The translations under genes were made by a program, and so were the position numbers. Of a stretch of DNA of 64,000 bases, positions 25,943 through 34,722 are shown one piece after another; position 1 is the first letter of the stretch; each line of letters starts with the position of its first letter. The notes beneath the pieces were generated by a model that saw nothing but the letters and a program-made list of their open reading frames with translations, was not told the origin of the DNA and did no database searches. This stretch comes from an uncultured Allorhizobium sp. (lineage in GTDB: Bacteria > Pseudomonadota > Alphaproteobacteria > Rhizobiales > Rhizobiaceae): the NCBI GenBank assembly GCA_958439205.1, contig OY288189.1, positions 4,107,001 to 4,171,000 on the forward strand, written 5' to 3'.

Positions 25943-27262
25943 TCAGGCGTAAACGGCGAGCATCGCAGACAGTGGCAGGCGGACGCGCAGTTTCATGCCG
26001 AGAAGTGCAAGGCCAGTGATCTTGCGCTGCAGGAACATCTTGTCGGGCGACGGCAGGGCCCAGAGTGCCCGGTCGGCGAAGAGCGGCACGGACCGTTCCC
26101 GGACGGCGACCAGCGGTCCCCGATCGCTGAAATCGACAAGGCTTCCTGGACCCTTCAGGACATGATCCAGCACGATGGAGGTCATATCGTCCAGCGTGCG
26201 CCCATGGCGATCGATCTGTGCCGTCGAAAGGTACTGCATGTCGACAAGCGCATCGCGCACGGACTTGACGCTCCCGGCAAGTGTGGCCCGCAGCAGGACG
26301 CGGTAGGCTTCGGCGCTTTCGGCGGAAACAGGGCGCACGGCGCCGAAGTCGAGCAGGACGACGCGCCTTCGCTCAGGCTGCCAGAGATAATTGGCAAAGT
26401 TCGGATCGGTCTGCATATGGCCGAAGGTGAAGAGTTCGCGCAGCGCCAGATCGGACATTGCCGTCATTGCCGCGTCGCGGTCTGCCTGCGGCGCAGACGC
26501 AAGCGTTTCGAGCGGAACGCCGTCAACGATATCCATCGGCAGCACCGTCGGCCGCAAGAGTTCTTCGACCGGCGAAGGCACGACAAAACGTGGGTCGCCA
26601 GCAAGCAGTCCGCCGAACCTGCGCATTTCCTCGGCCTCCCGCAGGTAGTCCGCCTCCTCGCGTAACTGACGCTTGGCTTCGGCCAGATGCGGCGCGATGT
26701 TGAGGCTGGACGGAAGCAGACCCGACAGGCGCAGGAAGGTCGCCACGTTGTCGATGTCGGAATCGATGCTCCTGGCGACGCCTGGATATTGAACCTTGAC
26801 GGCCACCTTGCGACCGGAGGCAAGCACCGCCCTGTGCACCTGACCGATCGATGCTGCCGCGATCGGGGTCATCTCGAACTGGCTGAAATGGCGCCGCCAG
26901 TCCGGACCCCAGGCACTGGAGAGTGCTGATGTAAGCTGGCCCGGCGGCATGAAATGCGCAGAGGCTCGAAGCTGCGAGAAGATGGCCTGGAGCTCCGGCG
27001 GCAGAAATTCACCAGGCTCCAGCGACACCATCTGGCCGAGCTTCATGGCAGCACCCCGCATCCGCGACAGCTGGTCGGCAGCCTTCAGCGCATTCGACGG
27101 CGTCAGCAGAAGATCGCGAAGATGCGGCCTTTCGCCAGCCGCAAGGCGGCTTAAACCTTCCGCGACCATTCCCGAAGCAACGCCGCCGGCGATCTGCCCA
27201 AGCGCCGCCAACCGGCTCAATCGGCCCTGCGGGACCTTTCTATAGCGATCACGGTCACTCAT
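25943..27262 (-). CDS. AarF/ABC1/UbiB-family atypical protein kinase
   Basis: About 439 residues. The family-specific KxGQ motif is present (MKLGQMVSLEPGEFLPPE, near residue 75), as are the alanine-rich loop AAASIGQVHRA, the VAVKVQYPG lysine and the metal-binding VLLDFGAVRP. Bacterial relatives (UbiB) support ubiquinone biosynthesis, probably as ATPases rather than protein kinases. It lacks a recognisable C-terminal membrane pair, so it may be a UbiB paralogue rather than UbiB itself. The start is fixed by an ATGA overlap with the stop of the photolyase-like gene, which indicates a two-gene operon. Confidence 0.85.
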   Translation of the reverse strand: MSDRDRYRKVPQGRLSRLAALGQIAGGVASGMVAEGLSRLAAGERPHLRDLLLTPSNALKAADQLSRMRGAAMKLGQMVSLEPGEFLPPELQAIFSQLRASAHFMPPGQLTSALSSAWGPDWRRHFSQFEMTPIAAASIGQVHRAVLASGRKVAVKVQYPGVARSIDSDIDNVATFLRLSGLLPSSLNIAPHLAEAKRQLREEADYLREAEEMRRFGGLLAGDPRFVVPSPVEELLRPTVLPMDIVDGVPLETLASAPQADRDAAMTAMSDLALRELFTFGHMQTDPNFANYLWQPERRRVVLLDFGAVRPVSAESAEAYRVLLRATLAGSVKSVRDALVDMQYLSTAQIDRHGRTLDDMTSIVLDHVLKGPGSLVDFSDRGPLVAVRERSVPLFADRALWALPSPDKMFLQRKITGLALLGMKLRVRLPLSAMLAVYA

Positions 27263-28440
27263 GGCGACGCCTGCAGAAGTGCTGGAATTTTCTCCTTGAG
27301 CCCGAAGAAGCCTTTTCGGCAATAGGGCCAGCTGCTTTGGTCCCAGTCCCGCAAGTGTTCTGCAAACACGATGCCTCGTTGGGCGAACTCTGCCTGCAGC
27401 GGCGCTATGGATGAAGCGACTGGTCCCACGGGCAGGAAAGTGGTCGCAATCTGCGTGCAGCCGCTCGCCGTCGCCGTGTCCGGCAGGTCGCCGACCGATA
27501 GATCATGAGTGATTGCCGCATCCGGCCAGACCTCGGAGGCGCGTGCGAGGCCGTCGGCCAGGGCTGTTCGGTCCCAGTCATTCCGACCTTCGAGAACCGC
27601 GATCGCCTTTACTGAGAGCGCGCGGATGTGGTCGATCCGCTCGACGGACAGGTCTTCGGTGGTGAGCAGAAGCAGCGTCGCGGCTGAAGGGTCCGGCTCA
27701 CGCATCTGTCGAATGGGTGTGGGCTGCAGCACGTCCAGGCTATCTGAGGGAATGCGGGCTGTGCGGGCGAGGTCCTTCGGCGCAAAGCGGCCATCGGTCA
27801 TCGACCTAATCCGCTCGGCATCCGCCAGATAGGCCTTGCCGGCAGTATGGAGGCCGGCCACCCAGCGCCAGGACAAAGTGTTCGATGCCGGATCGGCGTC
27901 GATCAGACGGTCGAACATGAGGGCGGCCCCGAGCTCCCAAGGCAGGCCGAGCGTGAAGATCCAGATCGAGGCAAACTGCATGCGCGCCCAATTGTGCAAG
28001 TAGCCGGTTTGCTCGAGCTCGACGGCCCAGGCGTCGAAACAGTCTATTCCGGTGCGACCTTCCACCGCCGCTGCGTAGCGCTTCCGGACATCGTTCGACG
28101 TCTCCAGGCGCTCTTGTGCGCGGTCGAGCGCTTTGCCGTAATCCTCCCAGAGGGAAGGCCTCTGCTCCAGCCAGCCTTTCCAATAGGTGCGCCAGAAAAC
28201 CTCGCTCACGAATTTTTCGGCCGGGGCCAAGCCATGCCGCTCAAGCACTGCGTCGACGACTTCCTGTTCGCTGACCAAACGCCTGCGCAGCGCGGCAGAG
28301 AGCTGTGATACATGCACATGGCCGCCCTGCCCGTTTTCCTTGTTGCGCAACCGCGCATAAGCGCCGGCCGCAGCCGGCAGGAAGGCATCGAGACGGCGCA
28401 GGGCGGCGTCGCGGGTCAGGGGAATTGCAGTATCTGCCAT
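27259..28440 (-). CDS. Photolyase/cryptochrome-like FAD protein with apparent permuted domain order
   Basis: A 393-residue protein. The helical FAD-binding domain of photolyases comes first: SQLSAALRRRL near residue 45, FVSEVFWRTYWKGWLEQRP near 78, then GRTGIDCFDAWAVELEQTGY and LHNWARMQFASIW near 135-160, and DADPASNTLSWRWVAG near 185. The normal N-terminal antenna domain is missing. Residues about 230-393 instead look like an alpha/beta domain (LLLLTTEDLSVERI, IAVLEGRNDW, EFAQRGIVFAEHL, CRKGFFGLKEKIPALL) reminiscent of the end of an antenna domain. DNA repair or light sensing is possible but unproven. GGAG five bases before MADTAIPLT sets the start. Confidence 0.75.
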   Translation of the reverse strand: MADTAIPLTRDAALRRLDAFLPAAAGAYARLRNKENGQGGHVHVSQLSAALRRRLVSEQEVVDAVLERHGLAPAEKFVSEVFWRTYWKGWLEQRPSLWEDYGKALDRAQERLETSNDVRKRYAAAVEGRTGIDCFDAWAVELEQTGYLHNWARMQFASIWIFTLGLPWELGAALMFDRLIDADPASNTLSWRWVAGLHTAGKAYLADAERIRSMTDGRFAPKDLARTARIPSDSLDVLQPTPIRQMREPDPSAATLLLLTTEDLSVERIDHIRALSVKAIAVLEGRNDWDRTALADGLARASEVWPDAAITHDLSVGDLPDTATASGCTQIATTFLPVGPVASSIAPLQAEFAQRGIVFAEHLRDWDQSSWPYCRKGFFGLKEKIPALLQASP

Positions 28441-28578
28441 GCTGGCTCCAAGCTCTTTCCATGCTGATGGCAGACGCTTCCGCAGTCCGGAGTGGGGCGA
28501 GTTGCCTGCCACATCCTCTACGCATGTCGAAGGCAGACGGACTTTGGGGCGGAGAAAGTTAGGGAGCGAAGGAGGCGC

Positions 28579-29745
28579 CTAGCAGGCTTTTGCTTCTGAT
28601 CTGATGGGGGCCATCTCTCTGTCGGCTTCGACCAGGTCTGCGACCATTGTCCACAGATGATAAAGTGAGCTCGCCGGGATCGTGCTGGCAGTCGGCTTAT
28701 TCGCGAGATCCAGACAATCATGCCAGCAGCCGACGGGGGCATCTGCCATATAGGTGGCGAGCATCGCAGAGGCCACATCGTCCGCCTGAGCCAGATAGAT
28801 CCCGAGCCCGAGACGCTCGTGGAGCGCCAGGAATGCCTTCAGCATCTCGACCTGCGGCCAGAGCCGCCGCGACGGGCGGACTGGCCTCGATTCCGAAACG
28901 GCATCGACCAGGAAGAGCGAGCCATTCGTTCGTCCGATCGTGAGCGCGGTGGAAAGCAGGTCCAGACAGATCGCGGTGTGGTCACTGTGCGCGAGGGTGT
29001 CGTGGCGCTTCGTCAACCACACCCACTCGCACATGTGGCCGGGCTCCAGTCGGTCCGATCCGTATTGCTCGGCCAGTTCCCAACGGGGGCCGAAGAACTC
29101 GTGCAAGGGCCCCTTCGGTCCGACGAGGAAATGCGAGCGCAGCAGGGCAAACGCCTTGACCTCCGCCCGCATATGCGTGGAGGTCCGGTTGTTTTCGCAG
29201 AGTGCAAGCGTGGCTTCGAGGTAATGCATGTGCGGGTTCTGCCGGCGCGGCAGGGTGCCGTCGCTGTCTTCGGCCCAGCCGCCGAAGGCATCCTTCAACG
29301 TCCGGTCGATGGCGATCACCATCTGGTCGATCTGATGCCGATAGAGGTCCTTGCCCGTCGCGGTCAGCAGCCAGGAGAGGGCGAGAAGGACGCAGGCATT
29401 GTCGTAGAGGTCCCGCACGGGATCGGTCACGGTCTCGGTGCGGCGGTCGAAGGCGCGCGCATAGCCGCTGCGCTTGCCCCCGACCCAGGCGACACGGTGG
29501 AGATTGGCGAAAGCACGCTCTGCCATGGCAAGCGACCCGGACGGGGCAACGCCAAGATGGGCGGCATGGGCGTGCACATAGATCTGACGTGCCACCGTAC
29601 GTGTTCGCACCCCACCTGATCTCTGGGGCGATCCGTCGAGCTCAAGATGCTCGACGAACTGCCCGCAGCTGTCGTCAAAACCGGACTTGGCCCAGGTAGG
29701 AAGGATCTCTTCCAAGAAGTAGGATTTGAGCAAAGCGAGGGTCAT
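28579..29745 (-). CDS. AGE-family epimerase/isomerase
   Basis: About 388 residues forming an (alpha/alpha)6 barrel of the N-acylglucosamine 2-epimerase superfamily. Diagnostic blocks are GGVRTRTVARQIYVHAHAA near residue 43, NPHMHYLEATLALCENN near 170 and EPGHMCEWVWLTKRHD near 235; the last carries a catalytic His. Members interconvert glucose/mannose-type sugars or their phosphates. The gene follows a GH130 gene by 34 bases, so it probably acts on mannose or a mannosyl product. An upstream Met would add an Arg-rich stretch that overlaps the GH130 gene and is unlikely to be used. Confidence 0.85.
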   Translation of the reverse strand: MTLALLKSYFLEEILPTWAKSGFDDSCGQFVEHLELDGSPQRSGGVRTRTVARQIYVHAHAAHLGVAPSGSLAMAERAFANLHRVAWVGGKRSGYARAFDRRTETVTDPVRDLYDNACVLLALSWLLTATGKDLYRHQIDQMVIAIDRTLKDAFGGWAEDSDGTLPRRQNPHMHYLEATLALCENNRTSTHMRAEVKAFALLRSHFLVGPKGPLHEFFGPRWELAEQYGSDRLEPGHMCEWVWLTKRHDTLAHSDHTAICLDLLSTALTIGRTNGSLFLVDAVSESRPVRPSRRLWPQVEMLKAFLALHERLGLGIYLAQADDVASAMLATYMADAPVGCWHDCLDLANKPTASTIPASSLYHLWTMVADLVEADREMAPIRSEAKAC

Positions 29746-29779
29746 GGCCCGGAGCCTTTCGGACCAAGCCCCTCGCCCC

Positions 29780-31093
29780 TCACGATGTCGCGCCAATCGG
29801 GCGCATGGTCTCCAGAAGCCGGCTGATCTTGATCGTGGTGAAGTTGGAATAGGTGTCCGAGACGGCATAAGGCAGGGCGATCAGATCGCCATGGCGCATG
29901 GCACCGCAGGAATAGACGACGTTCGGGACATAGCCTTCCCGCTCCGTCGGTTCCGGCTGCAGCAGCGGTTCGACTGTGCGCGACAGGATGATGCTCGGGT
30001 CGTGCTTGTCGAGCAGCGTCACGCCGATTGCGTAGCGCCGCATTGGTCCAACGCCATGGGTGAACAGAAGCCATCCCTCGTCGATTTCGACCGGTGAACC
30101 GCAATTGCCGATCTGGACGAACTGCCAGGCGAATTCCGGCTTCATCAAGAGCCGTCCCTCGTCCCAGTGATGCAGATCGTCCGAATAGAGCAGGAACAGG
30201 TTCTCGCTGTCTTGCCTTGCAATCATCGCGTAGTGCCCGTCGATCTTCCGGGGGAAGAGCGCCATGCCCTTGTTGCGGGCGGCAGGACCATGGAGCGGCG
30301 TCAGGGTGAAGTTTAGGAAATCCGTGGTTTCGAGAAGCTCCGAGCGGATCGAGGAGCCGCTATAGGCGGTATAGGTCGCGAAATAGATCGTCTTGCCATC
30401 GTCATCGAAGGCCACGAAGCGGGCATCCTCGATGCCGTTGGATTGCGCCTCGGTGACCGGGAAGATGACCCGCTCGCTGAGTTCGCTTTCGCTCTTGAAG
30501 GCAAGCCCGATGCAGCCGGCGGGCGCCAAGCCGTCGCTTGCGTGGATATCGGGCAGGCCAGCCAGCCGCGTCGGGGTATCGATGGTCACCGCTCCCTTCG
30601 GATCGATGACGCCAGAGCGGAAGGTCAGGGACGAGATATGCCCCTCGCCCACAGCCCTCAGACTGATGATGACCCGCGTGCTGCCATCCGGAATGCCGGA
30701 TTGATCCGGATGGGGCACAATGCTCGGGTTGAACAGGGCGGCTGATTCAAACGAATATTCGTTCATGAAATAGGCGCCGACCAGTTGCCTCTCCTGCTGG
30801 CTGAACTGCTGGTGGTGCTGGAAGGCATCTTCCATGGCGTCGGCCCGCAGCTCGAACTGGCGCAGCAGATTGCGATGCCGGCCATCGAAATTGGCAAGGA
30901 TGTCGCGCAACTGGTTTGCCGTGGCCGTCGGGTCGAGAGACAGCACGCGGTCGACAATCTCGTTGGCCCTCGTCTTGTCACGCGGGTTGAGATGCCGCGG
31001 CTCGGTCGACGGTTTGAAAGGGCGAACGATGACCCGCGTGGGATCAGGCTTCAGATAGAGGGCCTGCCGATTGAGAAGGCTTGAATGGGGCAA
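29780..31093 (-). CDS. GH130-family protein (mannoside phosphorylase/hydrolase family)
   Basis: A 437-residue protein. After an N-terminal helical stretch of about 130 residues, the five-bladed propeller core contains NGIEDARFVAFDDDG (the likely catalytic Asp region, near residue 225), IGNCGSPVEIDEGWLLFTHG near 330 and LLDKHDPSIILSRTVEPLL. GH130 enzymes phosphorolyse or hydrolyse beta-mannosides. The only sensible start is a TTG, with AAGGA six bases upstream; the next Met is about 85 codons later. It sits between a GT4 glycosyltransferase and an AGE epimerase, all on one strand with gaps of 34-37 bases. Confidence 0.88.
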   Translation of the reverse strand: MPHSSLLNRQALYLKPDPTRVIVRPFKPSTEPRHLNPRDKTRANEIVDRVLSLDPTATANQLRDILANFDGRHRNLLRQFELRADAMEDAFQHHQQFSQQERQLVGAYFMNEYSFESAALFNPSIVPHPDQSGIPDGSTRVIISLRAVGEGHISSLTFRSGVIDPKGAVTIDTPTRLAGLPDIHASDGLAPAGCIGLAFKSESELSERVIFPVTEAQSNGIEDARFVAFDDDGKTIYFATYTAYSGSSIRSELLETTDFLNFTLTPLHGPAARNKGMALFPRKIDGHYAMIARQDSENLFLLYSDDLHHWDEGRLLMKPEFAWQFVQIGNCGSPVEIDEGWLLFTHGVGPMRRYAIGVTLLDKHDPSIILSRTVEPLLQPEPTEREGYVPNVVYSCGAMRHGDLIALPYAVSDTYSNFTTIKISRLLETMRPIGATS

Positions 31094-31130
31094 GGAAGAT
31101 CCTTCGGAGTTTGGGCATGGGAGGGTCGGG

Positions 31131-33410
31131 TCAGGACAATTGCCTGACGCCGATCCTCGGAAGCACGGGGCGCAGCATCTGGTTGGCGCGGCCGATCTCG
31201 ATGCAGGAGATCAGGTAGCAGAGGACGGATTCCGCCCCCCGGTTCTCGTTAGGGCGATCGGCATGCAGCCCGTCGCGGCAACTGCCCGTCTCGGGATCGA
31301 TGAGCGAGATGCCATGATCATTGCTGCCGGTGAACCAGTCGAAGGCCTTGTTGGCGGCCTCGATCCAGGTCTTGTCGGAGGTCGCCTCATAGGCTGCCAG
31401 GCAGGCTGATACGGTGGCCGTCGCCTCGACCGGCTGCTGATCGAACAGTTTCGGTGCCTGCCCGATCTCGAAGAAGCCCTCCGTGCCGACAGCGCGGAAC
31501 TGGCCGGCCTCCCCCGTCTGCTGGGTCATCAGCCATTGCAGGGTCGCCACACCAGTCTCGACGAAGGCCGAAACCTTGGTCGCCGCACCCGTGATGATCA
31601 GGGCCTGGCTCAGGCGGGCATTTTCATAGGACAGCCCCTCCTCGAACCAGCGGCGTTCGCCATTCGACACGCGGCGTTCGAGGTCCATCAGGTTTTCCGC
31701 GTGCCGGACGCGCAGCATGCGCGCGTGGGGATCCTGAGGGTTGGCGGTGCAGTAGTCATTGAGGCCGAGCAGGGTGAAGGCCCAGGCGCGCGGGGAGCGG
31801 AAATCGAGCGTTGCGGTCATGGCCCTTGCAAACAGCGCACTCGCCCAGCGGCGGCGGGGAGCATCGGTGTCGGAGAGGGTGCAGGCACCGAGCGCCCAGA
31901 GCGTGCGTCCATGACTGTCCTCGGATCCCTCGTCTTCGAGCCAACGGCGATCGAAGCTCATGAAGTTGCGGAAACGGCCGGTATCCGGATTGAAGGCGTG
32001 TTCGACGAAGGAGGCAAAGGAGGCCGTCATCCGGTCCGCAATGCCAGTCTCGCCGACTGCGGACAGCAGCGAAGACAGAAGCAGTGCCCGCGCATTGTCG
32101 TCGACGCAGTAACCGTGGGAGCGGTCCGGGACCGAGAACACGGCATGCTGGAAGATGCCGGTGTCGTCGCACATGGTGTGCAGATGGCCGAGCTTCAGGG
32201 CCGTCTGTTGGGGCGGTCGCTTGATCCGCAGGGAGATCAGATCGCTGACCAGCTTCGGTCGATAGGCCGCGCGGGCTTTCGCCATGCTGTCGAGATAGAG
32301 TGTGGCGACATGCGACCAGATCATCGATCGGCCGGCGTCGTAGGCATGCTTGCGCATCGCCGTTCTTGCAACGTCATCACCGAGCAGGGAGGCGATTGCC
32401 TCGCCGGTGGCGGCTGCATCGCCGAAGGGCACGAGGATGCCTCGGCCATCCGCCAGCAGGTCGCATGCGTGCCAATAGGGCGTCGACACCACCGCGCTAC
32501 CCATGCCGAAGCTATAGGCGAGCGTGCCCGAGGTCATCTGCGCCTCGTCGAGATAAGGCGTCACATAGACATCGCTCATGGCAATGAAGTCGAGAAGCGT
32601 CGGCAGGTCGACGAAGCGATTGAGGAACTGCACCGCATGATCGACGCCGAGCCGCTCGGTGCGTTGGCGCAGGCCGTCGCGATAGTTGTCGCCCTGTGTG
32701 CGCAGAAGGGTCGGGTGCGTCGCGCCGAGCACGACATACACCGCGTCGGGGCTCTGCTTCAGGATCGCCGGCATGGCGTCGATGACCACCTCGATGCCCT
32801 TGTTCGGGGAGAGCAGGCCGAACGTCAGGATGACGGGGCGACCGGCGTAACCGCGCTCGACCTTTGCGATGTCAGGATCGTGGAAGGGGCGATCGGGAAT
32901 GCCGTGGGCAATAACGTCGATCTTCTGGGGAGCGACGCCATAGATTTCCGTCAGCAGGGTGCGCCCCTTCTCAGCCATGACGACGACACGGCTGGAGTGG
33001 GCGGCGACCTTCTGCAAGACGCGGTGTTGAGAGGGCGTGGGTTCGGCGAGGATGGTGTGGCAGGTGGTGACGACCGGGATGCGCAGATTGTCCAGGAGCG
33101 CGAGGATAAATTCGCCATCAGGGCCGCCGAAGATGCCGAACTCATGCTGAAGCGAAATGGCATCGAAGCGCCCTTCATTGAGCACGCGGGCGGCCGTCAC
33201 GTAGTCTTCGATCTCGTCTTCACGGATCTCGAAGATCACTTCCTCCGGATAGGCATAGCTCTGCTTCGGGTCGGTCACGGCGACAATGCTCGTGCGGATC
33301 GGCTCCGCCGCATCGGCCATTGCCTGGGAGAGATCGCTGGTGAATGTCGCGATCCCGCATTGGCGCGGAAGGGAATTGCCGATGAAGGCGATACGTGTCG
33401 GGTTTGTCAT
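31131..33410 (-). CDS. GT4-family glycosyltransferase with a C-terminal helical domain
   Basis: A 759-residue protein. Residues 1 to about 380 are a GT-B retaining glycosyltransferase: GNSLPRQCGIATFTSDL at the acceptor side, VILTFGLLSPNKGIEVVIDAM near residue 205 and the donor-binding EAQMTSGTLAYSFGMGSAVVSTPYW near 300. Residues about 400-750 form a separate helix-rich region (SHGYCVDDNARALLL, WALGACTLSD, WFEEGLSYENARLSQALI) that resembles an (alpha/alpha) toroid. AAGGGA precedes the ATG. First gene of a three-gene set with GH130 and AGE proteins. The donor and product are unknown. Confidence 0.88.
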   Translation of the reverse strand: MTNPTRIAFIGNSLPRQCGIATFTSDLSQAMADAAEPIRTSIVAVTDPKQSYAYPEEVIFEIREDEIEDYVTAARVLNEGRFDAISLQHEFGIFGGPDGEFILALLDNLRIPVVTTCHTILAEPTPSQHRVLQKVAAHSSRVVVMAEKGRTLLTEIYGVAPQKIDVIAHGIPDRPFHDPDIAKVERGYAGRPVILTFGLLSPNKGIEVVIDAMPAILKQSPDAVYVVLGATHPTLLRTQGDNYRDGLRQRTERLGVDHAVQFLNRFVDLPTLLDFIAMSDVYVTPYLDEAQMTSGTLAYSFGMGSAVVSTPYWHACDLLADGRGILVPFGDAAATGEAIASLLGDDVARTAMRKHAYDAGRSMIWSHVATLYLDSMAKARAAYRPKLVSDLISLRIKRPPQQTALKLGHLHTMCDDTGIFQHAVFSVPDRSHGYCVDDNARALLLSSLLSAVGETGIADRMTASFASFVEHAFNPDTGRFRNFMSFDRRWLEDEGSEDSHGRTLWALGACTLSDTDAPRRRWASALFARAMTATLDFRSPRAWAFTLLGLNDYCTANPQDPHARMLRVRHAENLMDLERRVSNGERRWFEEGLSYENARLSQALIITGAATKVSAFVETGVATLQWLMTQQTGEAGQFRAVGTEGFFEIGQAPKLFDQQPVEATATVSACLAAYEATSDKTWIEAANKAFDWFTGSNDHGISLIDPETGSCRDGLHADRPNENRGAESVLCYLISCIEIGRANQMLRPVLPRIGVRQLS

Positions 33411-33507
33411 CTGCGTTCCCTTCAGAACTTGGTGGCGAGATCTCGCCGAAAATTGCCGGGGCGCAACGCGCGTCCAGATCGTGGATACATGCGCCTCGGC
33501 TCAGGGA

Positions 33508-33711
33508 TCAGAGCGATCCGACGGCCTCGAGATCCCGCTCCAGGGCGACGCGTCCCTGATGCAGTTCGGCATTCCACAGCCGGTATTGCGGGCTGTTCTG
33601 GTAAGCCGGCATGGGGGCTTCGATCGTGTAGGTGACGGCGGCAGCCGGCGAGAGGCCCTTGGTGGTGACGAGGCGAACCATCTGTCCAATGGTGAAGCGA
33701 TGAGAGGGCAT
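33508..33711 (-). CDS. Small conserved-type hypothetical protein
   Basis: A 67-residue protein beginning MPSHRFTIGQMVRLVTTKG, with a middle reading NSPQYRLWNAELHQGRVALE. The pattern of an H-x-F-x-x-G-Q-x-V start, then a QYR-type strand and a short helix, recurs in small rhizobial proteins, but no function is known to me. GGAG seven bases before the ATG supports translation. It is the first of several tiny minus-strand genes downstream of the small-gene run, and precedes the glycosyltransferase gene by about 100 bases. Confidence 0.65.
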   Translation of the reverse strand: MPSHRFTIGQMVRLVTTKGLSPAAAVTYTIEAPMPAYQNSPQYRLWNAELHQGRVALERDLEAVGSL

Positions 33712-33789
33712 GAAGTGTCTCCATTCGTGTGAGAGCGAGTTGTTTTCGGTCGCGGATCAAAGGCCCGAATGCGTGGGCCGGAGGCGCAA

Positions 33790-34053
33790 TCAGTTTTTGT
33801 GCGTGGCGAGCTGCTTGTCTTTTTCAAGCGCTGCGTCGAGGTCGGAGGGATCGATATCGATCAGGCTTTTCTTCTTGCCGGTCACGACCTCGATCACGGT
33901 TGAGATCCGCCGATAGGCGAGCCAGGAGATGCCGGTGATCTGCTCTTCATCGTCCTGAACCTGGTAGTCGCCTGCCGGATAGGTTCCATCGAGGCCCGCC
34001 AGCGTGAAGGGGCCATCGAAATGCACCGTCCTGGTCTTCGTTCGGGTAAACAT
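33790..34053 (-). CDS. Small hypothetical protein
   Basis: An 87-residue protein starting MFTRTKTRTVHFDGPFTLAG, rich in charged residues, with a beta-rich first half (GTYPAGDYQVQDDEEQITG, SWLAYRRISTVIEVV) and an acidic-basic tail ending KDKQLATHKN. No family recognised. The start is placed at the internal Met because GGAG lies six bases before it; the upstream Met adds a stretch unlike the rest. The first half (HFDGPFTLAGLDGTYPAGDYQV) repeats a G-x-Y-P-A-G-x-Y logic that suggests a small beta barrel. Confidence 0.6.
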   Translation of the reverse strand: MFTRTKTRTVHFDGPFTLAGLDGTYPAGDYQVQDDEEQITGISWLAYRRISTVIEVVTGKKKSLIDIDPSDLDAALEKDKQLATHKN

Positions 34054-34122
34054 GCAAAGCTCCATTCTCTTGGTCGATCCAGGGGGCAAACGCTGGCGGA
34101 TATCGCCGCGTCATCAGGACCT

Positions 34123-34296
34123 TCATGGTTTCGGCGTCTGAAAGGGCCGTTTCCTGTGCGCGAACAGGAGAATGCTGCAGACCTCGCGTGGATCGATGGG
34201 GCGCCTGATCTTGATGACGTTCCGCATGGAGGCACGCGCGGCGTCGAGGCTTGATCGAACATCGGCCAGGACGACGATTTTAGAGTGTTTCTCCAT
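34123..34296 (-). CDS. Very small hypothetical protein
   Basis: A 57-residue protein (MEKHSKIVVLADVRSSLDAA at the start). Translation is supported by an excellent GGAGG six bases before the ATG. The sequence alternates a short hydrophobic strand (IVVLADV), a helix and a basic tail (AHRKRPFQTPKP). It overlaps the end of the preceding small frame by 17 bases. Function unknown. Confidence 0.55.
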   Translation of the reverse strand: MEKHSKIVVLADVRSSLDAARASMRNVIKIRRPIDPREVCSILLFAHRKRPFQTPKP

Positions 34297-34429
34297 CGTC
34301 GACCTCCGACGCGGAGGTCCCGGGTATGCGCAGCTCTGAAGCACTGCCACCCTCGTTTTCCCACCGCGACAAGGCGATCTCCTGTAAGAGACCAACCGGC
34401 CTCTTCGGTAAGGAGAAATCAATCCGCAT
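34280..34429 (-). CDS. Possible very small protein
   Basis: A 49-residue frame starting MRIDFSLPKRPVGLLQEIAL and ending SASEVDDGETL. AGGA is only two bases from the ATG, which is short for a ribosome site. The frame extends upstream to an ATG at 34597, but that extension has no ribosome site and looks non-coding. Listed because composition and its overlap with the next gene resemble the other small genes here. Confidence 0.35.
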   Translation of the reverse strand: MRIDFSLPKRPVGLLQEIALSRWENEGGSASELRIPGTSASEVDDGETL

Positions 34430-34722
34430 GGTCCTACGCTCGCCAATCCGGGCAGCCGGTGCGTGTTCCTGCAAACCGTCCGCGCCGTGCTCGACCTCCT
34501 GACCGGAAGCCGTGTGGGCGGGCCGCTTGCGAAGCGACGACAGGATGCGCGGATCGGTGATCGAGCCGACAGACCTCGAACTCAGCCGGACTACCATGAC
34601 GAAGCGAAGAACCGTCCTTCAGGACGTTCGCCGGTCTCCGTCTTCATGATTGGCAACACGATTTCCAAATGCATGGACGTCTCCTCAGCCCGAAGGCACG
34701 GGTATGCGTGACCTGCCTGAAA
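34430..34722. other. Gap among the small genes, nothing clear
   Basis: About 290 bases with frames open on both strands but no convincing start. A short palindrome (CGTCCT-TC-AGGACG) occurs near 34615. The promoter of the preceding small genes should lie here, but I could not define it. Confidence 0.35.

Noticed and set aside
31536..33635. A 699-codon open frame on the plus strand opposite the glycosyltransferase gene
   Set aside because: It is antisense to a gene with clear GT4 motifs, is rich in Arg, Gly, His and Asp as expected for reversed GC-rich codons, and has no family motif.
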